64,000 bases of DNA from Streptomyces sp. NBC_00193. GTDB taxonomy: Bacteria; Actinomycetota; Actinomycetes; Streptomycetales; Streptomycetaceae. How positions within the stretch are numbered: position 1 is the stretch's first letter; each line of letters opens with the position of its first letter. The notes beneath the pieces were generated by a model. It did no database searches. It saw nothing but the letters and a program-made list of their open reading frames with translations, and had not been told where the DNA came from. Below, piece by piece: positions 24,824-33,443 of this stretch. The stretch is taken from assembly GCF_026342735.1 (NCBI RefSeq), contig NZ_JAPEMM010000002.1, positions 1,364,001-1,428,000 on the forward strand. The letters run 5' to 3'. Position numbers and translations under genes: made by a program.

Positions 24824-25837
24824 ATGACGAGTTTCCGCATGCCGGCCGAGTGGACGGACCACGAGGGCTGTCTGATGGCGTGGCCGACCCGGCAGGAGCT
24901 GTGGGGCGACGTCTTCGACGAGGTCAAGGTCGAGTACGCCCAGGTCGCCGGTGCGATCGCGGAATTCGAGCCCGTCACCATGGTCGCCCTGCCCGGCAGC
25001 GGCGACGAGGCCCGCACCCTGTGCGGTGAGGGCGTCGAGGTGATCGAGCTCCCGCTGGACGACTCCTGGTTCCGGGACTCCGGACCGATCTTCGTGCTCG
25101 GGCAGGACGGCAGCCGGGCGGGCGTGGACTTCCGCTTCAACGCCTGGGGCGGCAAGCACTTCCCGTGGGACACCGATGACAAGATCGCCGCAGCCCTGCT
25201 GGAGCGCATGGACGTGGACCGGATCGACTCCCGGATGATCCTGGAGGGCGGCGCGATCACGGTCGACGGCGAGGGCACGCTGATCACCACCGAGCAGTGC
25301 CTGCTGCACCCGAACCGCAACCCGGACATGACCAAGGAGCAGATCGAGGCCGAGCTGATCGCCCGCCTCGGTGTCACCAAGGTGATCTGGCTGCCGTACG
25401 GCGGTCTGCTGGACACCGAGACGGACGGGCACGTGGACGGCGTCTGCGCCTTCGTGGCCCCCGCCACCGTCGTCGTCCAGCTCCCGAGCGACCCCGCGCA
25501 CCCCGACTACGAGCGCATGCGCGTCAACCGCGCCGTCCTGGAGGGCTCCACCGACGCCGCCGGCCGCCCCTTCACGATCATCGACCTGCCGCAGAGCAAC
25601 CTCGTCGAGGTCGACGGCAAGGAGACCGAGGTCGGCTACCTGAACTTCTACATCGCCAACGGCGGGGTCGTGGTCCCGATCGCCGGCACCTCCGAGGACG
25701 GGGGCGCGCTCGCCGTCATCGCGTCCGCGCTGCCCGGCCGCAAGGTCGTCGGAGTCCGCTCGCGCGTGATCGCGTACGGCGGTGGCGGCGTGCACTGCAT
25801 CACCCAGCAGATCCCCGCGGCCGGCCGCACCGCCTGA
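24824..25837 (+). CDS. aguA: Agmatine deiminase, cytosolic
   Basis: A 337-residue enzyme without a signal peptide. It hydrolyses agmatine to N-carbamoylputrescine and ammonia in arginine/polyamine catabolism. Family blocks: MPAEWTDHEGCLMAWP at the N-terminus, DDSWFRDSGPIFV, FNAWGGKH, EGGAITVDGEG, NPNRNP-like HPNRNPDMT, the catalytic His motif TDGHVDG, and the nucleophile Cys325 in GGGGVHCITQQ. The length is typical. It heads a run of co-directional genes for an ABC transporter (115-base gap) and is preceded by two TetR operator-like sites. No N-carbamoylputrescine amidase is in the window. Confidence 0.95.
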   Translation: MTSFRMPAEWTDHEGCLMAWPTRQELWGDVFDEVKVEYAQVAGAIAEFEPVTMVALPGSGDEARTLCGEGVEVIELPLDDSWFRDSGPIFVLGQDGSRAGVDFRFNAWGGKHFPWDTDDKIAAALLERMDVDRIDSRMILEGGAITVDGEGTLITTEQCLLHPNRNPDMTKEQIEAELIARLGVTKVIWLPYGGLLDTETDGHVDGVCAFVAPATVVVQLPSDPAHPDYERMRVNRAVLEGSTDAAGRPFTIIDLPQSNLVEVDGKETEVGYLNFYIANGGVVVPIAGTSEDGGALAVIASALPGRKVVGVRSRVIAYGGGGVHCITQQIPAAGRTA

Positions 25838-25951
25838 CCGGTTCGCCCCCTTCGCCGTGCCCGGGCCGGCGGCCCGCACCCGAGCCTCCCCTCCCCGACC
25901 CGCTCGCCGCCTGCCCGTACCTCCCCGCCCCGCATGGAAGAGAGAGCACCG

Positions 25952-27661
25952 ATGCCCAGATCCCTTCCCTGGTCCAGAGCCGCCAGGTCCGCCGGCCCCG
26001 CCGCCACCGGTGGCGCCTCCACCGCCCGTAGCTCCACCGCCCGCCGGTCCGCGCTGCCCGTCGCCGCGCTGGCCGCCCTCAGCCTGGTCACCGCGTGTTC
26101 CGGGCCGCCCAAGGGCGGCGGGAGCGGCAAGGACGTGGCCTTCAAGCTGTCCGCCGGCACCCCCGCCGCCGCGGGCGAGATCGACTCCTTCACCTGGGCC
26201 GTGTACGCGGAACCGCCGACGCTGGACTACATATCGGCCTTCGACTACCCGGCGAACACGATCCTGTCGAACGTGTGCGAGAGCCTGATGCGGTGGACCC
26301 CGCAGCTCACCATGGCTCCGGGACTGGCCGAGAAGGCCACCAACCCCAATGACCTGACCTGGGTCTACGACCTGCGCCCGGGCGTGCGCTTCCACGACGG
26401 CGGCACGATGAGCGCCGACGACGTGGTCCACAGCCTGGGCCGCCAGATGGACCCGGCGAACGGGGCCGCCTGGAACAGCAACTTCTCCAACGTCGAGACC
26501 GTCACCAAGACCGGCCCGCTCCAGGTGACCGTCAAGCTGAAGCAGCCCGACTCCCAGTTCCCCCAGTACATGGCGACCGCCGCCGGCGTCGTGGCCTCCA
26601 AGGCCGGGGTGGAGAAGGCGGGCGAGGACTACGGCACCACCGGCAGCCTGGACTGCACCGGCCCCTTCAAGCTCGGCACCTGGAACAAGGGCCAGTCGAT
26701 CGAGCTCCAGCGCTTCGACGGCTACTGGGGCACCAAGGCCAAGTCCGGCAAGGCCGTCTTCACCTTCCTCACCGACCCCAACGCCCGGACGAACGCCCTG
26801 CTGACCGGCGGAGCCGACGGCGGCTACCTGATCCCCACCGAGAGCTACGACCGGCTGCGCGCGAGCGGCGCCGGCACCCTCTACTTCGGCGAGGGCCTCA
26901 GCACCGTCAACGTCAACGTCACGAGCATGAAGGGCGCCCTCGGCGACGTCCGCGTGCGCCGGGCCCTGTCCCTGGCCCTGGACCGCCGCGGCTTCGTCAA
27001 GGCCGGCCTGGGCGGCGCCGGCACCGTCACCAGCTCGCTCACCACCAAGGCGATCTGGGCCGGCGCCCCCGATGCCGTCCGCGCGTCCGCCTTCGACACC
27101 CTGCCGTCCCCCGACCAGAACGTCGAAGCGGCCAAGCGGATGATCGAGGAGGCCGGCGCCACCGGCAAGACGCTGACCGTGGCGACCAGTTCCATCGGCC
27201 AGGACGTCTCGGTACTGGCCACCGCGATCCAGGACGCCGGCACCAAGATCGGTCTGAAGATCGAGCTGAAGACCATCGCCCCGAACGCCTTCACCGCGCT
27301 GTTCACCGACCCGGCGGCGCGCGAGGGCATCGACATGTTCCCGGAGACGTACTACGACTCCATCACCGACCCGATGGACCTGCTGAGCAACTTCCAGACC
27401 GGGGCCTACCAGAACTACGCCGGCTACAGCGACGAGGCCTACGACGCGCTGACCGACAAGGCACGGGCCGAGTCCGACCCGGCCAAGCGCTACTCGGCGG
27501 CCGCCGAACTCCAGAAGAAGGCCTCCGACCAGGTCCTGTGGATCCCGGTCGCCGAATGGCCGACCGCGGTCTTCCTGAACAAGCGGATCACCGGCGCGCC
27601 CACCACCATCTCCTACCTGTACTCCCCGTGGGCCGCAGACATCGGGGCGGCCGCGCGATGA
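25952..27661 (+). CDS. ABC transporter solute-binding lipoprotein, oligopeptide/nickel (SBP_bac_5) family
   Basis: A 569-residue lipoprotein. After an unusually long Arg/Ala/Ser-rich leader a hydrophobic stretch ends in the lipobox LVTAC (Cys near residue 49). The mature part is an SBP_bac_5 domain: WAVYAEPPTLDYISAFDYP, LTWVYDLRPGVRFHDGG, DVVHSLGRQMDP, and RVRRALSLALDR. Such proteins capture peptides, nickel complexes or related solutes. I placed the start at ATG 25952, preceded by GGAAGAGAG; ATG 25934 is the other choice. Next to deiminase genes it may bind agmatine, arginine peptides or a guanidino compound, which is inference. The stop overlaps the next gene by ATGA. Confidence 0.92.
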   Translation: MPRSLPWSRAARSAGPAATGGASTARSSTARRSALPVAALAALSLVTACSGPPKGGGSGKDVAFKLSAGTPAAAGEIDSFTWAVYAEPPTLDYISAFDYPANTILSNVCESLMRWTPQLTMAPGLAEKATNPNDLTWVYDLRPGVRFHDGGTMSADDVVHSLGRQMDPANGAAWNSNFSNVETVTKTGPLQVTVKLKQPDSQFPQYMATAAGVVASKAGVEKAGEDYGTTGSLDCTGPFKLGTWNKGQSIELQRFDGYWGTKAKSGKAVFTFLTDPNARTNALLTGGADGGYLIPTESYDRLRASGAGTLYFGEGLSTVNVNVTSMKGALGDVRVRRALSLALDRRGFVKAGLGGAGTVTSSLTTKAIWAGAPDAVRASAFDTLPSPDQNVEAAKRMIEEAGATGKTLTVATSSIGQDVSVLATAIQDAGTKIGLKIELKTIAPNAFTALFTDPAAREGIDMFPETYYDSITDPMDLLSNFQTGAYQNYAGYSDEAYDALTDKARAESDPAKRYSAAAELQKKASDQVLWIPVAEWPTAVFLNKRITGAPTTISYLYSPWAADIGAAAR

Positions 27662-28617
27662 GTTTCCTGCGCTTCGCCGTACGGCGGCTGGCCGAAATGG
27701 CCGCCACCCTGCTCGGCGCCTCCTTCGTGATCTTCGGCGCGCTGTACCTGGCTCCGGGCAATCCGGCGAGCTTCCTCCTGGGCGGCCGCTCGGCTTCCCC
27801 GGAGGCATTGCAGGCGATCAACGAGCACTACCACCTGGACGACCCCTTCGCCGTGCGGTACGTGAACTGGCTCGGCCAGGTGGTGCAGGGCGACTTCGGC
27901 CGCTCGATCACCTACCGCACGGACGTGTCGCGGCTGCTGGCGGACCGGCTGCCCAACACCCTGATGCTGATCTCGATGGCGCTCGTACTGGTCCTCGTGT
28001 TCGGGCTGCTCCTGGGCTGGATCGGCGCCGTCCGCGGCGGGAAGGCCGACTCCGCGATCCTGGTGACGACCACCGTCGCCATCGGCACCCCGTCCTTCGT
28101 GGCGGCGGTGCTGCTGCAGGGCCTGTTCGCCGTCAAGCTGGGCTGGTTCCCCACCGGCGGGGCCGGCGACGGTTTCGGGCAGATGCTGTGGCACCTGACC
28201 CTGCCCGCCATCGCCCTGGCGCTCTACCTGATCGGCATGCTCGCCCGGGTCACCCGGGCCGCGATGCTCGAAGTCCTCGGCCAGGAGCACGTCACCGTCG
28301 CCCGGAGCCGCGGCGTGTCCGCGAGCCAGGTCGTCCGGCGGCACGTCTTCCGCAACGCGCTGGGCACCGTGCTCACCACCGGCGGGCTCATCGTCTCCAC
28401 CCTGCTGGTCTGCACCGTCCTGGTGGAGTCCGCCTTCAGCGTGGGCGGCATCGGCCAGCTCCTCGAACTCTCCACCACCACCAAGGACTTCCCCACCGTG
28501 CAGGCCATCTCCCTCATCATGGTCGCGCTGTTCATGACGGTGAACCTCGTCGTCGACCTGCTCCATCCGCTGGTCGATCCCCGGGTCACCCTCGGCCCCG
28601 CGAAGAAGGCCTCGTGA
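27658..28617 (+). CDS. ABC transporter permease, DppB/OppB type
   Basis: A 319-residue inner-membrane permease with six hydrophobic segments. The N-terminal signature RFAVRRLAEMAATLLGASFVIF and PGNPASFLLGG are DppB-like; the EAA-loop region is RVTRAAMLEVLGQEHVTVARSRGVS near residue 200. It overlaps the binding-protein gene and the next permease gene by four bases each (ATGA, GTGA), so the five transporter genes form one translationally coupled operon. It pairs with the next permease to form the membrane channel. Confidence 0.94.
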   Translation: MSFLRFAVRRLAEMAATLLGASFVIFGALYLAPGNPASFLLGGRSASPEALQAINEHYHLDDPFAVRYVNWLGQVVQGDFGRSITYRTDVSRLLADRLPNTLMLISMALVLVLVFGLLLGWIGAVRGGKADSAILVTTTVAIGTPSFVAAVLLQGLFAVKLGWFPTGGAGDGFGQMLWHLTLPAIALALYLIGMLARVTRAAMLEVLGQEHVTVARSRGVSASQVVRRHVFRNALGTVLTTGGLIVSTLLVCTVLVESAFSVGGIGQLLELSTTTKDFPTVQAISLIMVALFMTVNLVVDLLHPLVDPRVTLGPAKKAS

Positions 28618-29468
28618 GCTCCGTCCTGGTGCGCCGGCCGGGCCTCGCCCGGCTCCGGACCTCCCGCGCCCCCCTCTCCCTGTTCTGTACGGGCTTCGTC
28701 GCCGTCGTCGTCCTCGTCGCGGTGCTCGCCCCCTGGATCGCGCCCTACGATCCCAACTCCGTCGACCTGGCCAACGCCCTCGCGGGCCCTTCGGCCGATC
28801 ACCTCCTGGGTGTCGACGCCTCCGGGCGCGACACCTTCTCCCGGCTGGTCCTGGGCGCCCGTACCTCGCTCCTCGGTCCGCTCGGCGTGGTCGCCTTCTC
28901 CACCGCGGTCGGCGTGGCGATCGGCACCGCCGCCGCCTGGCGGGGCGGCTGGCTGGATTCGGTGCTCTCCCGCAGCACCGAGCTGGTCTTCGCCTTCCCC
29001 GGCATGCTGCTGGCCATCCTGATCGTCTCGGTCTACGGCGAGGGCCTGCTCGCCCCCGTCATCGCCCTGGCCATCGCCTACCTGCCGTACGTCAGCCGGC
29101 TGACCCGTTCCCTCGTGCTCGCCGAGCGCGCCCGCCCGTACGTGGAGGCGTACCGCGTGCAAGGACACTCGGGGGCTCAGATCTGCCTGCGCCACGTGGT
29201 CCCCTCCGTCATGCCCGTCGTCCTCGCGCAGTCCGCGATCAACTTCGGCTACGCCCTGATCGACCTGGCCGGCCTCGCCTTCCTCGGGCTGGGCGTACCG
29301 GCCCTGACTCCCGACTGGGGCCGCATGGTCTTCGACGGCAACGCCGCCATCCAGGCCGGCTATCCGCTCTCCGCGATCGTGCCCTGCGTGGCCATCGTGC
29401 TGACCGTGGTCGCCTTCAACGTCGTCGGCGAGGCCTGGGCCGACAAGGTAGCCCGGAGGGCGCGATGA
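28614..29468 (+). CDS. ABC transporter permease, DppC/OppC type
   Basis: A 284-residue permease, start GTG 28614 overlapping the previous stop. The order is an N-terminal helix (VAVVVLVAVLAPWIAPYDP), the conserved HLLGVDASGRDTFSRLVLGARTSL block, and five further membrane segments. The cytoplasmic EAA loop is ARPYVEAYRVQGHSGAQICLRHVVP. It forms the second half of the channel. Its stop overlaps the ATPase start by ATGA. Confidence 0.94.
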   Translation: MSSVLVRRPGLARLRTSRAPLSLFCTGFVAVVVLVAVLAPWIAPYDPNSVDLANALAGPSADHLLGVDASGRDTFSRLVLGARTSLLGPLGVVAFSTAVGVAIGTAAAWRGGWLDSVLSRSTELVFAFPGMLLAILIVSVYGEGLLAPVIALAIAYLPYVSRLTRSLVLAERARPYVEAYRVQGHSGAQICLRHVVPSVMPVVLAQSAINFGYALIDLAGLAFLGLGVPALTPDWGRMVFDGNAAIQAGYPLSAIVPCVAIVLTVVAFNVVGEAWADKVARRAR

Positions 29469-30502
29469 CTCTGATGAACACCCTTGAGATCGAGGGCCTG
29501 CGGCTGCACCTGCCGGGGGCCGTCCGGCCCGTCCTGGACGGCGTCGGGCTCACCGTCGGCCCCCGGGAGACCGTGGCCCTGGTCGGCGAGTCCGGCTCGG
29601 GCAAGAGCCTGACCTCGCGCAGCGTGCTGGGGCTGCTGCCCGAAGGGGCCCGCACGGAGGGCGAGGTGCGGGTGGCCGGGGACGACGTGCTGACCATGTC
29701 GCCGAGCCGGCTGCGCGTGCTGCGCACCAGCACGGCGGCGATGATCTTCCAGGACCCGCGGGCCGCGGTGAATCCGATGCGCCGCGTCGGTGACTTCCTC
29801 ACCGAGAGCCTGCGGCTGAACGCCAAGGCGACCAAGGCGGTCGCCGAGGACCGGGCCGTGGCCATGCTGGAGGCTGTCGGCCTCACGGCGGGCGCGCTGC
29901 GCAAGTACCCCGGACAACTGTCCGGCGGCATGCTGCAGCGGGTCGTGATCGCGGCCGCGCTGATGGGCGATCCGGCCCTGATCCTCGCCGACGAACCCAC
30001 CACGGCACTGGACGTCACCACCCAGGCCGAGGTGATCGGCCTCCTCGGCGAGCTGCGCGACCGCTTCGGAACGGGGCTGCTGTTCGTCACGCACGACCTC
30101 GGCCTCGCCGCCGCGATCAGCGACCGGGTGTACGTGATGTACGCGGGCCGGATCGTGGAAACGGGCCCGGCCGCCGAGCTGTTCGCCCGCCCCCGTCACC
30201 CGTACACGGCGGCCCTGCTGAACTCCACACCCCGCCTGGACGCGCCCCGCGGGCGGCTCGCCGCGATCGAGGGCCGGCCGCCGAGCCTGCGCGAGGAGCT
30301 GAGCGGCTGCCCGTTCGCCGCGCGCTGCGTGCTCGCGACCGACGTGTGCACGCGGGAGGCCCCGGCCCTGCTCCCGGTCGCCGGGGCTCCCGGCCGGCTC
30401 GCCTCCTGCCACCACGGCGAGCTGATCGCCGAGCAGGAACACGAACGGGATCGGGCGGGGAGCCGGCAGACGGGGACACAGCGGAAGGAACTCCACCCAT
30501 GA
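29465..30502 (+). CDS. ABC transporter ATPase, DppD/OppD type
   Basis: A 345-residue ATP-binding subunit. Walker A is GESGSGKS (near residue 42), the signature is LSGGMLQRV, Walker B is LILADEPTTALD, and the H-loop is VTHDLGLAA. The C-terminal oligopeptide/dipeptide extension carries the Cys-rich GCPFAARC-type motif (CPFAARCVLATDVC), which in this family holds an iron-sulfur centre. The start ATG at 29465 overlaps the permease stop, and the gene overlaps the second ATPase gene by four bases. Confidence 0.95.
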   Translation: MTLMNTLEIEGLRLHLPGAVRPVLDGVGLTVGPRETVALVGESGSGKSLTSRSVLGLLPEGARTEGEVRVAGDDVLTMSPSRLRVLRTSTAAMIFQDPRAAVNPMRRVGDFLTESLRLNAKATKAVAEDRAVAMLEAVGLTAGALRKYPGQLSGGMLQRVVIAAALMGDPALILADEPTTALDVTTQAEVIGLLGELRDRFGTGLLFVTHDLGLAAAISDRVYVMYAGRIVETGPAAELFARPRHPYTAALLNSTPRLDAPRGRLAAIEGRPPSLREELSGCPFAARCVLATDVCTREAPALLPVAGAPGRLASCHHGELIAEQEHERDRAGSRQTGTQRKELHP

Positions 30503-31338
30503 CGACCGCTACTGGAATGAGCGCCGTCCCCACTGCGGGCACGGCGAAGACCGTCCTGGAGGTCCTGGGCCTGCACCGGACCTACGGGAGCGTCCGGGCC
30601 GTGGACGACGTGTCCTTCCGGCTGGCCGAGGGCGGCTCCCTGGGCATCGTCGGCGAGTCCGGTTCGGGCAAGACGACCACGGCCCGCATCGTGGTGGGTC
30701 TGGAACACGCGGACGAGGGCCGGGTGTTGATCCAGGGCCGCGACCGCGGCGACCACGCGCGCGGCAAGGCGCGCCGGCTCGCGCGGGCCCGCGAGGTCCA
30801 GATGGTCTTCCAGGACCCCTTCCTGTCCCTGGACCCGCGCACCACGGTGGGCGCGGCCCTGCGGGAGACCCTCGCCCTGCACTTCCCCGGTGCCGACCAC
30901 GCGCGCCGGATCACCGAACTGCTCGACCAGGTCGGCCTCGGCTCCCGCGAGGCGGACGCGCTGCCCCGGCAGCTGTCGGGAGGACAGCGCCAGCGCGTGG
31001 CGATCGCCCGCGCGCTGGCGGTCGAACCGGCCGTCCTCGTCCTCGACGAAGCGGTGGCCGCCCTGGACGTCTCGGTGCAGGCGCAGATCCTGAACCTGCT
31101 CTTCGACATCCGCGAACAGACCGGCATCGGCTACCTGTTCATCACTCATGACCTCGGCGTCGTGCGCTGCGTCACCGATGACGTGATCGTCATGCGGAGC
31201 GGCCGGATCGTCGAGTCGGGTCCGACGCAACAGGTGCTCGCCGACCCCCAACACCCTTACACGCGCCTGCTCCTGGAGTCCGTACCCCGCCCGGGGTGGG
31301 ACCCGAGGAGCATCGCCGCCGCGCGCCGCGCCCTGTGA
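30499..31338 (+). CDS. ABC transporter ATPase, DppF/OppF type
   Basis: A 279-residue ATP-binding subunit. Walker A is GESGSGKTTTARI, the Q-loop is VFQDPFLSLDPR, the signature is LSGGQRQRVAIARAL, Walker B is LVLDEAVAALD, and the H-loop is ITHDLGVV. It is shorter than most DppF proteins, ending soon after HPYTRLLLESVPRP without the Cys-rich extension. The Walker B sequence has EAV in place of the usual EPV or EPT. It closes the transporter operon, which ends at a strong hairpin. Confidence 0.94.
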   Translation: MTTATGMSAVPTAGTAKTVLEVLGLHRTYGSVRAVDDVSFRLAEGGSLGIVGESGSGKTTTARIVVGLEHADEGRVLIQGRDRGDHARGKARRLARAREVQMVFQDPFLSLDPRTTVGAALRETLALHFPGADHARRITELLDQVGLGSREADALPRQLSGGQRQRVAIARALAVEPAVLVLDEAVAALDVSVQAQILNLLFDIREQTGIGYLFITHDLGVVRCVTDDVIVMRSGRIVESGPTQQVLADPQHPYTRLLLESVPRPGWDPRSIAAARRAL

Positions 31339-31341
31339 GGG

Positions 31342-31371
31342 GGGCCGCGGGTGCGTCGGCGCCCGCGGCCC
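31342..31371 (+). terminator. Hairpin after the deiminase/ABC operon
   Basis: GGGCCGCGGG and CCCGCGGCCC form perfect 10-bp arms, extended inward by a G-U pair and two G-C pairs to a GTCG loop. It begins four bases after the last ATPase stop. It has no T tract. Confidence 0.75.
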
Positions 31372-31421
31372 ATCGGTTCACCCGTTCACCCGTTCCACGC
31401 AATTCGCGCATCCACGGTTGA

Positions 31422-31436
31422 CTGATCGGAGATCAG
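31422..31436. promoter_or_regulatory. Short dyad over the ribosome-binding site of the second exported deiminase
   Basis: CTGATCGGAGATCAG has 6-bp perfect arms around GGA and ends two bases before ATG 31439; the GGAGA ribosome-binding site is in its centre. It differs from the TGACTGAA operators, so this gene may be controlled separately, by a repressor or by RNA folding. Confidence 0.4.
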
Positions 31437-31438
31437 AG

Positions 31439-32581
31439 ATGAACGAGCACGTCGTAGGGAAGCTGGACAGACGAGGGTTCCTGGCCGCGGCCGGCCTCAC
31501 GGCCGCGGGCGCCGCACTGGCATCGGTGGGCGGGCAGGCCTTCGCGGCCGGACGGCCGTCGGCCGCGGCCGCCGGGGCCTTCGCCGTCCCGTGCGAGACC
31601 GTCCGGCACACCCGGACCTGGATGGCGTGGCCCGACCGGACCTCCATCTGGGGCAACAAGCTCTCGGGGGTGCAGGCGAACATCGCGCTCATCGCGAAGA
31701 CCATCGCGAAGTACGAACCGGTCGTGATGCTCGCCAACCCGGCGAGCGTCTCCAAGGCGAAGAGTGCCTGCGGGACGTCGGTCACCGTCATCAGCTCGAT
31801 CCCCGTCGACGACTGTTGGATCCGTGACACCGGCCCGGTGTTCCGCACCAACGGGGCGGGCGGCCTGGACGCGTTCGGCACCAACTTCAACGGCTGGGGC
31901 AACAAGCAGAGCCACGCCAAGGACGCCCTGGTGGCGGGCCGTGTCGCCGCTTACGCCGGAGTGGCGTTCGGCACCACCTCGTTCGTCGGCGAGGGCGGCT
32001 CGGTGGAGACGGACGGCGCCGGCACGCTCATGGCCACGCGCAGTTCCCTCATCAACTCCAACCGCAACCCCAACATGAGCCAGGCGCAGCTGGAGGCGGG
32101 CATGTGCGCCGCCTACGGCGCGTCCAAGGTGATCTGGTTCAAGGGCATCTCCGGCCAGGACATCACCGACGACCACGTCGACGCCACGTCCCGGTTCCTC
32201 GAAGCGGGCAGGGCCCTGGTCCAGATGCCGCTGGCGAGCGACAACGACATCTGGGCCAAGGACGCGCGCGAGCAGTACCAGATCCTGTCCACCTCCACGA
32301 GCGCCCAGGGCAGCCCCATCGCGGTCACCAAGCTCCAGGGCCCCGACTACAACAAGATCCGCTCCACGAACCCCGACTTCGTGGCCTCGTACGCCAACTA
32401 CTACGTGTGCAACGGCGCGGTGATCTCCTCGCAGTTCGGTGACACCCGGGCCGACGCGGCGGCCAAGGCCACCCTCCAGCAGCTCTTCCCGGGCCGGGTC
32501 GTCGTGCAGCTCAACACCGACAGCCTCGGCGGGGGCGGCGGCGGCATCCACTGCGTGACCCAGCAGCAGCCGGTCGCGTAA
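31439..32581 (+). CDS. Exported agmatine/peptidyl-arginine deiminase-family protein, copy 2
   Basis: A 380-residue paralogue of the protein at 20306. The leader DRRGFLAAAGLTAAGAALA is twin-arginine-like, with an Ala-x-Ala site near AFAAG. Catalytic blocks are intact: HTRTWMAWPDRTSIWGN, DDCWIRDTGPVF, NFNGWGNKQSH, EGGSVETDG, DDHVDATSRF and the nucleophile Cys372 in GGGGIHCVTQQ. It follows the ABC operon after a terminator and is transcribed separately. With the cytosolic enzyme the locus has three members of one enzyme family. Start ATG 31439 is preceded by GGAGA. Confidence 0.9.
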   Translation: MNEHVVGKLDRRGFLAAAGLTAAGAALASVGGQAFAAGRPSAAAAGAFAVPCETVRHTRTWMAWPDRTSIWGNKLSGVQANIALIAKTIAKYEPVVMLANPASVSKAKSACGTSVTVISSIPVDDCWIRDTGPVFRTNGAGGLDAFGTNFNGWGNKQSHAKDALVAGRVAAYAGVAFGTTSFVGEGGSVETDGAGTLMATRSSLINSNRNPNMSQAQLEAGMCAAYGASKVIWFKGISGQDITDDHVDATSRFLEAGRALVQMPLASDNDIWAKDAREQYQILSTSTSAQGSPIAVTKLQGPDYNKIRSTNPDFVASYANYYVCNGAVISSQFGDTRADAAAKATLQQLFPGRVVVQLNTDSLGGGGGGIHCVTQQQPVA

Positions 32582-32597
32582 CCGCTCCCCCACCCGT

Positions 32598-32626
32598 CCG
32601 GCCCCCCGCTGTCCGCGGGGGGCCGG
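32598..32626. terminator. Strong hairpin after the second exported deiminase
   Basis: CCGGCCCCCCGC and GCGGGGGGCCGG are perfect 12-bp arms around TGTCC, followed by TTCCGTTCC. It lies between convergent genes (stops at 32581 and 32659), so it may serve both. Confidence 0.8.
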
Positions 32627-32658
32627 TTCCGTTCCTGCGGGACCGCGGCCCCACGGCC

Positions 32659-33069
32659 CTACGGGGCGACGTCGTCCCAGGCCATCGCGCTCATCCGCCA
32701 GCCGTCGGGCGTCCGCACGTACTGGGTGGTCTTGTGCCCGGAGCCCTCGAACCAGGTTCCGTCGAGGTATCCCGACTTGCGGTACTCGCTGAACCGGTGC
32801 GCGATCGAGCCGAAGACCTCGGTCCGCTCGGCGACCTCCCATTCGCGGAACTCCGTCAGCGTCCCGTCGGTGAGGATCTTCTCCCGCGGCTCGATGAAGC
32901 CGTCGAGGTCGTAGATCACGGGGTCGCCCCCGATGTTCTTGATGATCATCCCCTGGGAGATGAACACCTCGCGGACGGCGCCCAGATCCGGCCGCCCGCC
33001 TCCGGCATTGGTGAACGCGCCGAGGAAGACACCCATCAACCGGTCCAGCTCGGCCTTGACTTCGGACAC
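32659..33069 (-). CDS. SnoaL/DUF4440-like NTF2-fold protein
   Basis: A 136-residue protein of the NTF2-like fold judged by length and pattern: an N-terminal helix (KAELDRLMGVFLGAFTNAGG), then a mid-region REKILTDGTLTEFREWEV, and the last strands KTTQYVRTPDGWRMSAMAWDDV, typical of polyketide-cyclase-like or DUF4440 proteins. No catalytic residues can be assigned. The start is GTG 33069, with GGGAGGG seven bases upstream. It is a single gene between the deiminase gene and the tRNA gene; its function is unknown. Confidence 0.75.
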   Translation of the reverse strand: MSEVKAELDRLMGVFLGAFTNAGGGRPDLGAVREVFISQGMIIKNIGGDPVIYDLDGFIEPREKILTDGTLTEFREWEVAERTEVFGSIAHRFSEYRKSGYLDGTWFEGSGHKTTQYVRTPDGWRMSAMAWDDVAP

Positions 33070-33162
33070 GCATACCCTCCCGAGGGCGAAGATTCCCGGC
33101 CGATCTTCGCCTACCCCCGGGCACGAGGGCAATGGCCCGGTACGGCCAGGGCCCGGAAACGC

Positions 33163-33188
33163 AAAAGACCCCAGCCGAAGCTGGGGTC
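33163..33188 (-). terminator. UUCG-loop terminator of tRNA-Leu
   Basis: On the minus strand GACCCCAGC and GCTGGGGTC pair perfectly around a UUCG tetraloop closed by C-G, followed by TTTT. It ends the tRNA transcript four bases after the CCA end and is a textbook intrinsic terminator. Confidence 0.9.
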
Positions 33189-33192
33189 CTGC

Positions 33193-33280
33193 TGGTGTCC
33201 GAGGGGGGACTTGAACCCCCACGCCCGATAAAGGGCACTAGCACCTCAAGCTAGCGCGTCTGCCATTCCGCCACCCGGAC
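33193..33280 (-). tRNA. tRNA-Leu (anticodon GAG)
   Basis: On the minus strand the 5' acceptor GTCCGGG pairs with CTCGGAC (one G-U), followed by discriminator A and an encoded CCA. The anticodon stem CTAGC/GCTAG closes the loop TTGAGGT, giving anticodon GAG. The long variable arm (TGCCCTTTATCGGGCG) is that of a class II tRNA, and the T-loop is GTTCAAGTC within GGGGGTTCAAGTCCCCC. It reads CUC/CUU leucine codons. It is 88 bases long with CCA. Confidence 0.95.
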
Positions 33281-33443
33281 CAGGTGGTCGGCCCCGGTTT
33301 CCCGCGGCGACATGGACAACAATAGCAAAGGTTCGGCGGGGTTCCGACCAGGTATTTCGCCCGGGCCGAGTTCGACGCGCCGCGCTGACCTGCGGGCATG
33401 CCCGGGACACGGGTCGGCGGGCAGAGCGAGACGGAGCGTCTCA

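Noticed and set aside
31418..31438. TTG start giving an MTDRRSE extension to the second exported deiminase
   Set aside because: It resembles the start of TetR proteins by chance; ATG 31439 has a proper ribosome-binding site and gives a normal twin-arginine-like leader.
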